A stretch of DNA of 64,000 nt from Psychrobacter sp. MF31. Lineage in GTDB: Bacteria > Pseudomonadota > Gammaproteobacteria > Pseudomonadales > Moraxellaceae. Shown here piece by piece: positions 9,742-17,682 of the stretch. The position numbers and the translations under genes were made by a program. Numbering within the stretch: the first letter of the stretch is position 1; each line of letters starts with the position of its first letter. The stretch covers positions 124,001 to 188,000 of the forward strand of contig NZ_JABBDX010000001.1 in the NCBI RefSeq assembly GCF_012847335.1. Reading direction: 5' to 3'. Below the pieces are notes generated by a model, which worked only from the letters and a program-made list of their open reading frames with translations, was not told the origin of the DNA and made no database searches.

Positions 9742-11433
9742 TTAATTACCCGCTTTCATTTTGGCAAGGGCAGCAAGCTCTTTTGCCAGCGGATTGCGCT
9801 TATGATAGCGGTAATATAAATAATTCATCAGTAGCAGCAGGGCGGTAATGGTCGCAATCGTGCCAATAATAAAAAACAAATCATCGTAAGCGGCCACGGT
9901 TGCTTGGCGCTGAATGCCTTGAAGCACTTGCCCCATAGCCGTGCTTCCTGCTTGAGCGCGGTCAGTGATTTGTCCTGCTAATGCCCCTTGAGCGCCGGCA
10001 ACTTGTGCTGCCAGCCCCGGATCACCAAGATTCAACGAGCTTACCATATCGGCGTAATGCATTTGCGTTCGAATGGTCGTAAATGCTTGAATAGCGGCTG
10101 CTCCTGCCAAACCACCAATGGTTTGTGAAATCCCAAAAATCACCGAAAAGCTGATAATGTAGGCAGGACCATTGGCAATGGCGCGAAACATGCCTTCAAA
10201 TACCATGGGTCCCATAAAATAAACCGCAGCAAAGGCAATCAAAAACTGGCTAAAATAAAACATCGAGGGCGTCGAATTTAAGGACGCGCCCGTATCAAGC
10301 CAAGCGCCAAGCGCGATGAGCGACACCGCAAAAATCACCGGTCGCCGCAAATCCATCGCATTGGTGGTAAAAATGCTTGTCACCAACGCCAAAGCGCTTG
10401 CAGCTAAAACCACCACATAAAACGTAACAAGCTGATCGTTGCCATAGCCCAAATTGGCAAGTAGCCCTGCCGCGCCAACGGTTTGTTCGGACAATAAAAC
10501 CCGCATCACCGCGCCAGTAATGGTAAAGGCAATAATGGTTCGGCTGCGCATCCAGCGAACTTGCAGCATCGGATTTTTGCGGTGCGTTTCAATCCAAAGC
10601 GCCGGAATAATGGTCACCACAGCGATAATTAGCGGTGTACTCAGCCAAGGCGTCGTCCACCACAAAATCCGACCTTGAACCAAAAACACACAAAGTGCCG
10701 CAAGCCCTACTGCAAATAGCGCAAAGCTGACAATATCGAGCTTTTCAAAGACTTTTTCGGTGATTCCAGCGGGCAATTCAAGCAGATTAATTAAGCTAAA
10801 ACACACCAAAACCAAGCCAAATTCAAATAAAAATAATGTATTTAGCGACCCATCAGCTGCTAAATAAGGGGAAATAATCCTTGATAATGGAATGCCAAAT
10901 TGAACCAAGCCAAAGCCTAAAATCAAGCCGCTGATGCGTTTGGCGACGGGCATCCCTTGTAGGCAATAAAAAATAGACAATACCGTCATCGCACTTGCCA
11001 CGATACCGCTAAGACCGCGCGCGACCAGCTCTAAATAATACGGCTCAATCCAAACGCCAAAGGACGTTTCAAGAAAAACGCTACTGGCTAGCCACTGTAA
11101 ACTGGTGGCTGCCAACAAAAAAAACATCGTAATTTTACTAAATAAAGACATGCCAAATTGCTGACGGATTTTATAAAGCAGCACCGTAATACAAGCATTG
11201 GTCATGTTGTAAGCGACCGAAATCCAGCCGCCTTCAACAGGCGTTAGCCCAAACTCGCCTTGAATTTGCGACAGGTTTGCCGCCAAAAGACCGTTAAGAA
11301 AGCTTGCGGTAAGCCCGATAAAAATACCGATGATAAGATAAAAAAACTTGCGGCGCGTGGGATGGTCAGGGTTGGCAGGGGAGCCTACCATCATAGGGCG
11401 TTCGTGAGGTTTAAACTGATATTCCGTACTCAT
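9742..11433 (-). CDS. emrB: EmrB-type multidrug efflux MFS transporter (DHA2, 14 TM)
   Basis: Proton-driven exporter of hydrophobic compounds in the inner membrane. The 563-residue protein is strongly hydrophobic, consistent with 14 membrane segments. It has the DHA2-type start (GLTASFLNGLLAANLSQIQGEFG) and EGGWISVAYNM in the first helices. It is transcribed before its partner adaptor gene, an order also seen in some bacteria. Substrate is unknown. A weak Fur-like sequence lies 60-90 bases upstream, which raises but does not show a link to iron or siderophore export. Confidence 0.92.
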   Translation of the reverse strand: MSTEYQFKPHERPMMVGSPANPDHPTRRKFFYLIIGIFIGLTASFLNGLLAANLSQIQGEFGLTPVEGGWISVAYNMTNACITVLLYKIRQQFGMSLFSKITMFFLLAATSLQWLASSVFLETSFGVWIEPYYLELVARGLSGIVASAMTVLSIFYCLQGMPVAKRISGLILGFGLVQFGIPLSRIISPYLAADGSLNTLFLFEFGLVLVCFSLINLLELPAGITEKVFEKLDIVSFALFAVGLAALCVFLVQGRILWWTTPWLSTPLIIAVVTIIPALWIETHRKNPMLQVRWMRSRTIIAFTITGAVMRVLLSEQTVGAAGLLANLGYGNDQLVTFYVVVLAASALALVTSIFTTNAMDLRRPVIFAVSLIALGAWLDTGASLNSTPSMFYFSQFLIAFAAVYFMGPMVFEGMFRAIANGPAYIISFSVIFGISQTIGGLAGAAAIQAFTTIRTQMHYADMVSSLNLGDPGLAAQVAGAQGALAGQITDRAQAGSTAMGQVLQGIQRQATVAAYDDLFFIIGTIATITALLLLMNYLYYRYHKRNPLAKELAALAKMKAGN

Positions 11434-11491
11434 GTGGCATCATCGGTTGGCGAAAGAAAATTAGCTCCATTATTAAGCAAAGTCTTTCTAC

Positions 11492-11520
11492 TGATAATAA
11501 GCAATTTGTAATCGTTATCA
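11492..11520. promoter_or_regulatory. Possible Fur-like or other operator upstream of emrB
   Basis: TGATAA (11492-11497) and TTATCA (11515-11520) are inverted, and AATCGTTATC matches nine of ten positions of one half of the Fur consensus. The other half matches poorly. This is a weak candidate only. Confidence 0.25.
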
Positions 11521-11535
11521 TTTAAAAGGATAAAG

Positions 11536-11572
11536 GCAAAAAAAACAGCCCAAGACTGTTTTGGGCTATTTT
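11536..11572 (-). terminator. Terminator of the electrophile-response operon
   Basis: On the minus strand a stem (11547-11553 with 11561-11567, extended by A-T pairs across one mismatch) is followed by a run of eight T. It lies about 70 bases beyond the stop of the DJ-1/PfpI gene. Confidence 0.75.
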
Positions 11573-11639
11573 ATCACAATTTTTTGCTCATCACATAACG
11601 ATTGGTTATTGTGATTAAGGTAGTGTATTTTAAAGCCGC

Positions 11640-12317
11640 TTATTGACCAAGCACTTTTAGCAATGCTTTAGCGGTAGCTTCTGATGACGCCGGATTTTGA
11701 CCAGTGACCAAATTACCATCGGTGATGACAAACGATGACCAGTCCGCGCCTTTATCATAATGAGCGCCGCGATCTTTGAGCATATCTTCTAATAAAAATG
11801 GCACGTCATCATAAAGCCCAACTGCTTTTTCCTCGCTATTGCTAAAGCCAGTTACTTTTTTGTCTTTAACCAAATAGTCCTCCCCTGATTTGACATTTTT
11901 CAGGGCAGCAGGCGCGTGACAAACAAAGGCGATAGGTTTATTTTGGCTGGCAAAGTTCTCGATTAACGCAATAGAGTCAAGGCTTACTGCCAAGTCCCAA
12001 AGCGGACCATGACCGCCGGGGTAGAATACGGCGTCAAAGTCTGAAGCTTGAACCTCAGCAAGCTTTTTGGTGCTACCAAGCTTCTCTTGAGCGTCTTTGT
12101 CGTCTTTAAAGCGGCGGGTCGCGTCAGTTTGAGCGGCAGGCTCGTCGCTTTTTGGGTCAAGGGGTGGCTGACCGCCGGCAGGAGAGGCAAGCGTAATGTC
12201 GCAGCCAGCATCCAAAAAGGTGTAATAAGGCGCGGCAAATTCTTCAAGCCAAAAGCCAGTTTTTTTGCCGGTATCGGCTAAGCGCTGGTGCGAGGTTAAT
12301 ACCATTAAAATTTTCAT
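11640..12317 (-). CDS. DJ-1/PfpI family protein (type 1 glutamine amidotransferase-like, Hsp31-type)
   Basis: 225 residues, one DJ-1/PfpI domain. The nucleophile elbow FVCHAPAAL puts the reactive Cys at 133, with His134 next to it; GFWLEE supplies the acidic residue near 25-26, and YPGGHGPLWDL is the conserved glycine loop. Members of this class act as cofactor-free glyoxalases, deglycase-like enzymes or chaperones. The gene is the last of a three-gene minus-strand run after the YqhD-like dehydrogenase and the NADP-dependent oxidoreductase (62-base gap). This suggests removal of methylglyoxal or similar carbonyls. The exact reaction cannot be told from sequence. Confidence 0.88.
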   Translation of the reverse strand: MKILMVLTSHQRLADTGKKTGFWLEEFAAPYYTFLDAGCDITLASPAGGQPPLDPKSDEPAAQTDATRRFKDDKDAQEKLGSTKKLAEVQASDFDAVFYPGGHGPLWDLAVSLDSIALIENFASQNKPIAFVCHAPAALKNVKSGEDYLVKDKKVTGFSNSEEKAVGLYDDVPFLLEDMLKDRGAHYDKGADWSSFVITDGNLVTGQNPASSEATAKALLKVLGQ

Positions 12318-12379
12318 TTGTTATCCTTATTATAAGCTGTTTATTAAACGTTATTTTTATAAAGCTACTGTTTATAGAC

Positions 12380-13441
12380 CTACTTAACATCGGCGACTTT
12401 CACTACTGTTTTACCAAAGTTGTCGCCATTTAACATATCAAAAAATGCTTGCGGCGCGTTTTGCAGCCCATCGGTGAGGTGCTCTTTGGTTTTTACAACG
12501 CCTGATTCGACCCAATTACTCATGGTCGCTAAAAATTCAGGGAAGTGATCGCCGTATTCTTCAAAGATGATAAAGCCTTTGATGGTTAAGCGCTGTTTTA
12601 AAATCGTTGCCATAAGTAGCCCCAAGCGATCAGGAGCATCCGGCAACGAGGTGGCGTTATATTGAGAGATTAAGCCACAAACGGGGATTCGAGCGTGGGC
12701 GTTTAAGAGCGGTAGCACGGCATCAAAGACTTTGCCGCCAACGTTTTCATAATAAATATCAATGCCGTTAGGACAAGCTGTTGCCAACTGATTTGCAAAA
12801 TCCTCGCTAGTATGGTCAAGGCAATCATCAAAGCAAAGCTCATCTTTTGCAAACGCGCATTTTTCTGCGCCGCCTGCCACGCCAACTACGTGAAGTCCTA
12901 AATGCTTACCAACTTGACCGACGGTTGCGCCAACAGGGCCTGTAGCGGCAGCAACGACAAGCGTTTCGCCTTTTTTAGGTTTGCCAATATCGGTCAGCCC
13001 CATATATCCTGTAAACCCTGGCATTCCAAGAACGCCTAAGCCGTAAGAGGGGTTCGCCATGTTTTTATCCAGTTTGACCACGCCTGCGCCGTCGCTGACA
13101 CTGTAATCCTGCCAACCGGCATTGGCAACGACCAAATCGCCTTTATCAAAACCATCAAGGTTGGAGTCAACCACTTGGCAAACTGCCGCGCCAAGCATCA
13201 CATCGCCAATAGCAAGCGATTCGGCGTAGCTTTTCGCCGCGCTCATGCGCCCGCGCATATAAGGGTCAAGCGACAAATAAACGGTTCGCAGCAGCATTTC
13301 ATTGGTTTTTGGCTTTGGAATTGGACTGGTTTCCCAAGCAAAATTATCAAAATTTGGCTCGCCATTAGGTCGGCTGGCAAGCTTGATTTGACGGTTTTGA
13401 GTGTCGTTTTGTTGGCTGTTATTATCGTTAATAAAGCTCAT
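12380..13441 (-). CDS. NADP-dependent oxidoreductase (zinc-free MDR family, CurA / leukotriene B4 dehydrogenase-like)
   Basis: 353 residues. The N-terminal GroES-like domain has SLDPYMRGRMS, characteristic of the leukotriene B4 12-hydroxydehydrogenase / alkenal reductase group. The Rossmann loop reads AAATGPVGATVGQVGKHLG. Later motifs are YYENVGG and GLISQYN. There are no structural zinc cysteines. Such enzymes reduce the C=C bond of alpha,beta-unsaturated carbonyls with NADPH. It lies 42 bases after the dehydrogenase gene, so the two are probably co-transcribed. Substrate is inferred from family and neighbours only. Confidence 0.88.
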   Translation of the reverse strand: MSFINDNNSQQNDTQNRQIKLASRPNGEPNFDNFAWETSPIPKPKTNEMLLRTVYLSLDPYMRGRMSAAKSYAESLAIGDVMLGAAVCQVVDSNLDGFDKGDLVVANAGWQDYSVSDGAGVVKLDKNMANPSYGLGVLGMPGFTGYMGLTDIGKPKKGETLVVAAATGPVGATVGQVGKHLGLHVVGVAGGAEKCAFAKDELCFDDCLDHTSEDFANQLATACPNGIDIYYENVGGKVFDAVLPLLNAHARIPVCGLISQYNATSLPDAPDRLGLLMATILKQRLTIKGFIIFEEYGDHFPEFLATMSNWVESGVVKTKEHLTDGLQNAPQAFFDMLNGDNFGKTVVKVADVK

Positions 13442-13483
13442 GAGTTATCCTTTTTTAAAATAGTTCTTGTTTTTAAGTCTCAA

Positions 13484-14686
13484 TTAAACCGCGCGCTGCA
13501 AAATCCGGCGCGATACCGCCAAGTCATTTTTACCGTATTCACCTAAAGCGGTCATTTGATGGGCGTCAAGCTGGTCGATTACGGTATCAATCACGCTTTC
13601 ATCAAGATTGGCATCGCTTAATGATACCGGCAAATTGAGCGATTTGAAAAACGTCTCAGTCATGTCGATAGCGGCATCAATCTTATCGTCATCGCTTTGG
13701 TTGTCGTCCGTTAAGTCCCAGACATTTTTGGCAAACTGCAGCAATTTGTCTTTTTTACTGGCTTTGAGCTCGCGCATGACGGCAGGGAGCAAAATGGTCA
13801 GCGTCCGCGCGTGGTCAATGCCAAACAGCGAGGTCAGCTCATGACCGATCATGTGCGTCGTCCAATCCTGCGGAACGCCCGTCCCAATCAAGCCATTAAG
13901 CGCCATCGTTGCCGACCACATGATGTTTTTGCGAGTTTCCAAATCCTCAGGATTTTGGCAAACGGCGCGACCTTCTTCAATCAAAATCTTAAGAAGCTGC
14001 TCGGCAAACGCATCTTGAACTTTAGCATTAACCGGATAGGTCAAATATTGCTCCATCACGTGAACAAACGCATCTGCAACGCCGTTCATCACTTGCCGTT
14101 CAGGAAGCGTTAAGGTTTTGGTCGGATCTAAAATTGAAAATTTGGGATAAGCTAAAGGATTGCTAAATGACAATTTGGCTTGGCGGTTGCTGTCATTAAT
14201 CACGCCGCCGGAATTCATCTCTGAGCCCGTTGCCGGAATGGTCAGCACCGCGCCCAAATCAATGGCAAAGTCCAAATTGCGGCAGCGACTGGTGAGCGCT
14301 TGCCAAGCTTTTTCACGCGAGACTTTTTTTGATTCGCTGTCTTCCTTAAAAGGTGCAACCAACGCCACAAATTTGCTGCCGTCAATCACCGAACCGCCGC
14401 CGACCGCTAAGATAAAATCAATCTCAAGCTCATTGACCTTATCCGCCGCCTTTAATAGCGTATCAAATTCAGGGTTGGGCTCAATACCGCCAAACTCAAA
14501 GACTTCGCGCGCGCCGTTACTCTCAAGCGCGGCTTTGACCTCATCAAGCGTGCCATGTTTTTTTGCCGAGCCACCGCCAAAGGTAATGAGCACCCGAGCA
14601 TCGAGCGGTACTAAATTGGCAAGCTCTTTGATTTGGTTGTCACCAAAAACGATTCGAACTGGATTGTAATATTGGAAATTTTTCAT
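13484..14686 (-). CDS. Iron-containing alcohol dehydrogenase (YqhD/BDH-like)
   Basis: NAD(P)H-dependent reductase of aldehydes. The N-terminus (FQYYNPVRIVFG) is typical of the YqhD/butanol dehydrogenase branch. The nucleotide loops are FGGGSAKKHG (residues 37-45) and AVGGGSVIDGSK (94-105). Predicted metal ligands Asp205, His209, His278 and His292 are all present, each eleven positions later than in E. coli YqhD as I recall it. About 400 residues, against 387 in YqhD. It is the first gene of a three-gene operon, and a TetR-type operator lies on its promoter. The likely role is reduction of short-chain or lipid-derived aldehydes. Confidence 0.9.
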   Translation of the reverse strand: MKNFQYYNPVRIVFGDNQIKELANLVPLDARVLITFGGGSAKKHGTLDEVKAALESNGAREVFEFGGIEPNPEFDTLLKAADKVNELEIDFILAVGGGSVIDGSKFVALVAPFKEDSESKKVSREKAWQALTSRCRNLDFAIDLGAVLTIPATGSEMNSGGVINDSNRQAKLSFSNPLAYPKFSILDPTKTLTLPERQVMNGVADAFVHVMEQYLTYPVNAKVQDAFAEQLLKILIEEGRAVCQNPEDLETRKNIMWSATMALNGLIGTGVPQDWTTHMIGHELTSLFGIDHARTLTILLPAVMRELKASKKDKLLQFAKNVWDLTDDNQSDDDKIDAAIDMTETFFKSLNLPVSLSDANLDESVIDTVIDQLDAHQMTALGEYGKNDLAVSRRILQRAV

Positions 14687-14731
14687 AATTATCCTAATTC
14701 TTAAAAGGTGCAGAAATCTTTGATACGGTGC

Positions 14732-14759
14732 ATTGTACTAAAATTAGACCGGTCGTCTA
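14732..14759 (-). promoter_or_regulatory. Promoter of the dehydrogenase operon with overlapping TetR/NemR-like operator
   Basis: On the minus strand, TAGACG (-35, 14754-14759), a 16-base spacer and TACAAT (-10, 14732-14737) form a promoter. The inverted repeat TAGAC-N5-GTCTA (14745-14759) covers the -35 box and half of the spacer. This resembles the TAGACC...GGTCTA palindromes bound by NemR-like TetR regulators. Bound repressor would block polymerase. Confidence 0.65.
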
Positions 14760-14888
14760 GAAATTTTTACAAAAAAATGTAAAATCAGGTGTTACTGGTT
14801 AATAAATCTAAAGTGATCAGTGATTATGAAAAAGTGATCACCATTCGGCTAAATCTCGTGGTAGCAAAACGCGCCGTCAATTATGAGC

Positions 14889-15533
14889 TTAGTTCGGAAG
14901 CTTCACTGAAAAGTTTAAGCTGTCGCAAGTCATCTGCCAAACCTCATCAAGCGGCGCATTTGAACGGCTGATTTTAGTGACCAAACTTGCCCCAAGCCAA
15001 GCAAAATATAAGCGTTTGGCAAGGCTTTTGACGCTAATGTCACTTAATGTCATATCATCGGCGTCAAAGGCGGTTTTGATTTGAGCCGCAAGCCAGTTGA
15101 TGGTTTGCTCATAGCCAAAATGTAACGCATTTGCCATTGCCTCGGACAAATCAGCAACTTCTGCGCTTAATTTCACCACCAAGCATTTATCTACCGCGCA
15201 GCCACTTTGCTGAGTGTCGTACCATCTTGAAAAATAGTGATAAAGTGCTTGCTTTGCGCTGGTTTGCGTTCGAGCAAGCTCATCAAGGCGGGAGTGATAT
15301 TGCAAAAAATAATGCTCAATAATCGCCGCGCCAAAGGCTTCTTTTGAGGCAAAATAATGATAAAACGACCCTTTAGGGATGCCTGCGGTGGTTAAAATTT
15401 GCTGAAGACCAACCGCTGAAAAGCCTTTTTGCGATATTAATTGATAGCCAACGTCAAGCAAATGCGCTTTGGTATCTTGATGTGAATTTGCTTTTGGCGT
15501 TAAAAAAAGTGGTTCTGTCATAATGATAAACAT
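14889..15533 (-). CDS. TetR/AcrR family regulator (NemR-like)
   Basis: The N-terminal helix-turn-helix is at about residues 20-65 (VGLQQILTTAGIPKGSFYHYFASKE, read in two parts). The C-terminal ligand domain contains Cys112 and Cys117 in GCAVDKCLVVKLSAE, a segment that resembles the redox-sensing region of NemR. It is transcribed towards the dehydrogenase operon and diverges from the aldehyde dehydrogenase gene. A TAGAC...GTCTA operator lies 200 bases downstream, in front of the dehydrogenase. It is probably a derepressing sensor of electrophiles. The start could be 12 bases later (MTEPLF). Role inferred from motif and context. Confidence 0.85.
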   Translation of the reverse strand: MFIIMTEPLFLTPKANSHQDTKAHLLDVGYQLISQKGFSAVGLQQILTTAGIPKGSFYHYFASKEAFGAAIIEHYFLQYHSRLDELARTQTSAKQALYHYFSRWYDTQQSGCAVDKCLVVKLSAEVADLSEAMANALHFGYEQTINWLAAQIKTAFDADDMTLSDISVKSLAKRLYFAWLGASLVTKISRSNAPLDEVWQMTCDSLNFSVKLPN

Positions 15534-15609
15534 GTTCCTTGTTTTAAATCAGACTTAAGATTACGTATTGTAACCACATTTCTGTGAAAAATCAGCTGAG
15601 AAATCAAGC

Positions 15610-15622
15610 GGCTATGTTAGCC
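15610..15622. promoter_or_regulatory. Inverted repeat upstream of the aldehyde dehydrogenase gene
   Basis: GGCTA-TGT-TAGCC is a perfect 13-bp inverted repeat immediately before TAAAAT (15623-15628), a possible -10 box. It lies about 60 bases before the aldehyde dehydrogenase start. It could be an operator; it differs from the TAGAC-type box on the other side of the TetR gene. Confidence 0.3.
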
Positions 15623-15683
15623 TAAAATTCGTAAACTTTAACAAAAGCTTTAATAACACTTTTAATAAAAACTAGGATAAGTC

Positions 15684-17195
15684 ATGACCGACCATAATAA
15701 CCAAAATAACAGCAACCAAACCTTTGCTACCAAAGACTGCTATAAAGATTTTCATTTGCAATATATCGCCGGCTACTGGGAAAAAGGTGAGGACGATAGC
15801 GAAAATATCGATACCAACCCGTTTAACGGCGAAACCTTGGTTAAAATTCCGCAAGCAACCAAAGCCCAGTTAGATAGCGCCTATCAAACGGCAAAACAAG
15901 CGCAAATTGATTGGGCAAAAAAGACGCCAAACGAGCGATCGCAATTGCTTTATAAAGTCGTTGAAATTTTTGATCGTAGAAAAGATGAAATTATCGACTG
16001 GCTGGTGAAAGAGTCGGGAAGTACCAAGATTAAAGCCATGGTCGAATTTGGAAGCGCCCGCGCGATGACGCTTGAGGCGGCAAGCTTTCCAAACCGAGCT
16101 CACGGCGAGATTCGCCACTCAAACGTAATCGGCAAAGAGCACTTTATTTATCGTGAGCCCATTGGCGTGATTGCGGTGATTAGCCCTTGGAACTTTCCGC
16201 TGCATTTGACTCAGCGCTCAATTGCACCAGCGATTGCTTTGGGAAATGCCGTCGTTTTAAAACCTGCAAGCGATACGCCCATTACTGGCGGCTTATTACT
16301 TGCCAAAATCTTTGAAGAAGCGGGCTTGCCAAAAGGGGTGCTTAACGTCGTCATCGGTGGCGGTGATGAGATTGGTGACGCCATCGTCACTCACGACATC
16401 CCAAGCTTTGTATCGTTTACTGGATCAACGGCGGTCGGCAAACACATCGGTCAGCTTGCCTTTGGTAGTGATTACATCAAGCAAGTCGCCCTTGAGCTTG
16501 GTGGCAACAGTCCGTTTGTAGTGTTAAAAGATGCTGATTTGGGTCAAGCGGTCAAAGCTGCTGCGTTTGGTAAGTTTTTACATCAAGGTCAAATTTGCAT
16601 TGCTATCAATCGAATTATCGTTGAAGATGGCATTTACGATGAGTTTGTCGAGCGTTTTGTTGATCATGTCAAAACGCTAAAAGTTGGCGATCCAAACGAC
16701 CCTAATACCGCCATTGGTCCAATCATCAATAAAAAACAGCTTGAATCCTTAAAAAATAAAATCAAAATCGCTAAGGAAGAAGGCGCAACCGTCAAGTTTG
16801 AAGGCGACATTGACGGTCAAATAGTGCCGCCGCATATTTTTACCAATGTCACCCGTGATATGGAGTTGGCAAAGTGTGAAGTCTTTGGTCCCGTGGTTGG
16901 CATCATCCGCGCCAAAGACGAAATCGACGCTTTAGAGATTGCCAACGATACGAGGTTTGGCTTATCAAGCGCGGTCTTTACCAACGATCTGCAAAAAGGC
17001 TTGCGCTTTGCTCGCGGGATTAAAGCAGGAATGACCCATATCAATGACATCACGGTCAACGATGAAAGTCACGCGCCCTTTGGCGGCGAGAAAAACTCCG
17101 GTATTGGTCGTTTTAACGGCGATTGGATATTAGACGAGTTCACCAGCCTGCATTGGATTTCAGTTCAGAATCAGCCGCGCGATTATCCGTTTTAA
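15684..17195 (+). CDS. NAD(P)-dependent aldehyde dehydrogenase
   Basis: It oxidises aldehydes to carboxylic acids in the cytoplasm. All catalytic elements are seen: SPWNFP (Asn170), KPAS (Lys193), [16 protein letters not shown] (general base Glu271) and QGQICIA with the nucleophile Cys305. 503 residues, a usual length with a polar Asn/Gln-rich N-terminus. The sequence is nearest to the vanillin/benzaldehyde dehydrogenase type, but the substrate cannot be fixed. It diverges from the TetR gene and probably completes the aldehyde-removal set. An AGGA site lies before the ATG. A strong terminator follows. Confidence 0.92.
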   Translation: MTDHNNQNNSNQTFATKDCYKDFHLQYIAGYWEKGEDDSENIDTNPFNGETLVKIPQATKAQLDSAYQTAKQAQIDWAKKTPNERSQLLYKVVEIFDRRKDEIIDWLVKESGSTKIKAMVEFGSARAMTLEAASFPNRAHGEIRHSNVIGKEHFIYREPIGVIAVISPWNFPLHLTQRSIAPAIALGNAVVLKPASDTPITGGLLLAKIFEEAGLPKGVLNVVIGGGDEIGDAIVTHDIPSFVSFTGSTAVGKHIGQLAFGSDYIKQVALELGGNSPFVVLKDADLGQAVKAAAFGKFLHQGQICIAINRIIVEDGIYDEFVERFVDHVKTLKVGDPNDPNTAIGPIINKKQLESLKNKIKIAKEEGATVKFEGDIDGQIVPPHIFTNVTRDMELAKCEVFGPVVGIIRAKDEIDALEIANDTRFGLSSAVFTNDLQKGLRFARGIKAGMTHINDITVNDESHAPFGGEKNSGIGRFNGDWILDEFTSLHWISVQNQPRDYPF

Positions 17196-17241
17196 CCGCG
17201 ATTAACGCGTCTTTAGTGTATAAGACTTAAAGTTAAAGAGC

Positions 17242-17276
17242 ATAAAAAAGACCAGCGCAATTCTGGTCTTTTTTAT
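17242..17276. terminator. Bidirectional intrinsic terminator
   Basis: A 14-bp perfect stem (17242-17255 with 17263-17276) with a 7-nt loop lies between the convergent aldehyde dehydrogenase gene and the 77-residue ORF gene. A and T runs flank the stem on both sides. Confidence 0.88.
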
Positions 17277-17303
17277 AGAGGCTTAAAAATAAGTATTAAA
17301 AAA

Positions 17304-17537
17304 TCAGTGGTGAAATCCCAAAATCATTTCAATATCGCGACTGGTTAAGCCTTTAACCAGCAGTTGCTCCTCAATCTCTAAGCGGTTTTGGTGCTCTTTG
17401 ATCATCAAAAATAAGGCGCGGGCCACCTCCGCGGTCGATGCGTAATACATTTGCGGCTCATCACGGGTTAGCTTTGCTAAAAATCGATTGATAATTTGGC
17501 GTTTTTTGGCGGTATTGCTGTCATCAGCAGTGGTCAT
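17304..17537 (-). CDS. Small hypothetical protein, 77 residues
   Basis: Not recognised. The protein is soluble, charged and predicted helical, with no cysteine and no signal peptide. It ends in TSRDIEMILGFHH. An excellent AAGGAG ribosome-binding site lies six bases before the ATG, which supports a real gene. It diverges from nnrS, and its start is about 90 bases from the NsrR box, so it could share the NO-responsive control region. That link is only positional. Confidence 0.7.
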   Translation of the reverse strand: MTTADDSNTAKKRQIINRFLAKLTRDEPQMYYASTAEVARALFLMIKEHQNRLEIEEQLLVKGLTSRDIEMILGFHH

Positions 17538-17600
17538 ATCGTTCTCCTTTACGGCTATTTAAGCAACGCTATTATGGCGAGTCAAGCACTCATCATGTAC

Positions 17601-17647
17601 TTGAGTAATCATTGCTTCTTTTATAACATTCATTTAAAATGAATCTA
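17601..17647 (+). promoter_or_regulatory. nnrS promoter with overlapping NsrR operator
   Basis: TTGAGT (17601-17606), a 17-base spacer and TAACAT (17624-17629) make a promoter. Over the -10 lies AACATTCATTT-A-AAATGAATCTA (17625-17647), an 11-1-11 inverted repeat. It matches the known NsrR consensus (AAnATGCATTT-n-AAATGCATnTT) at nearly all fixed positions. NO-damaged NsrR would release the promoter. Confidence 0.72.
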
Positions 17648-17682
17648 TTGGTTTTCCAGTCTTGTTTGTTAAGGATGCCTTC

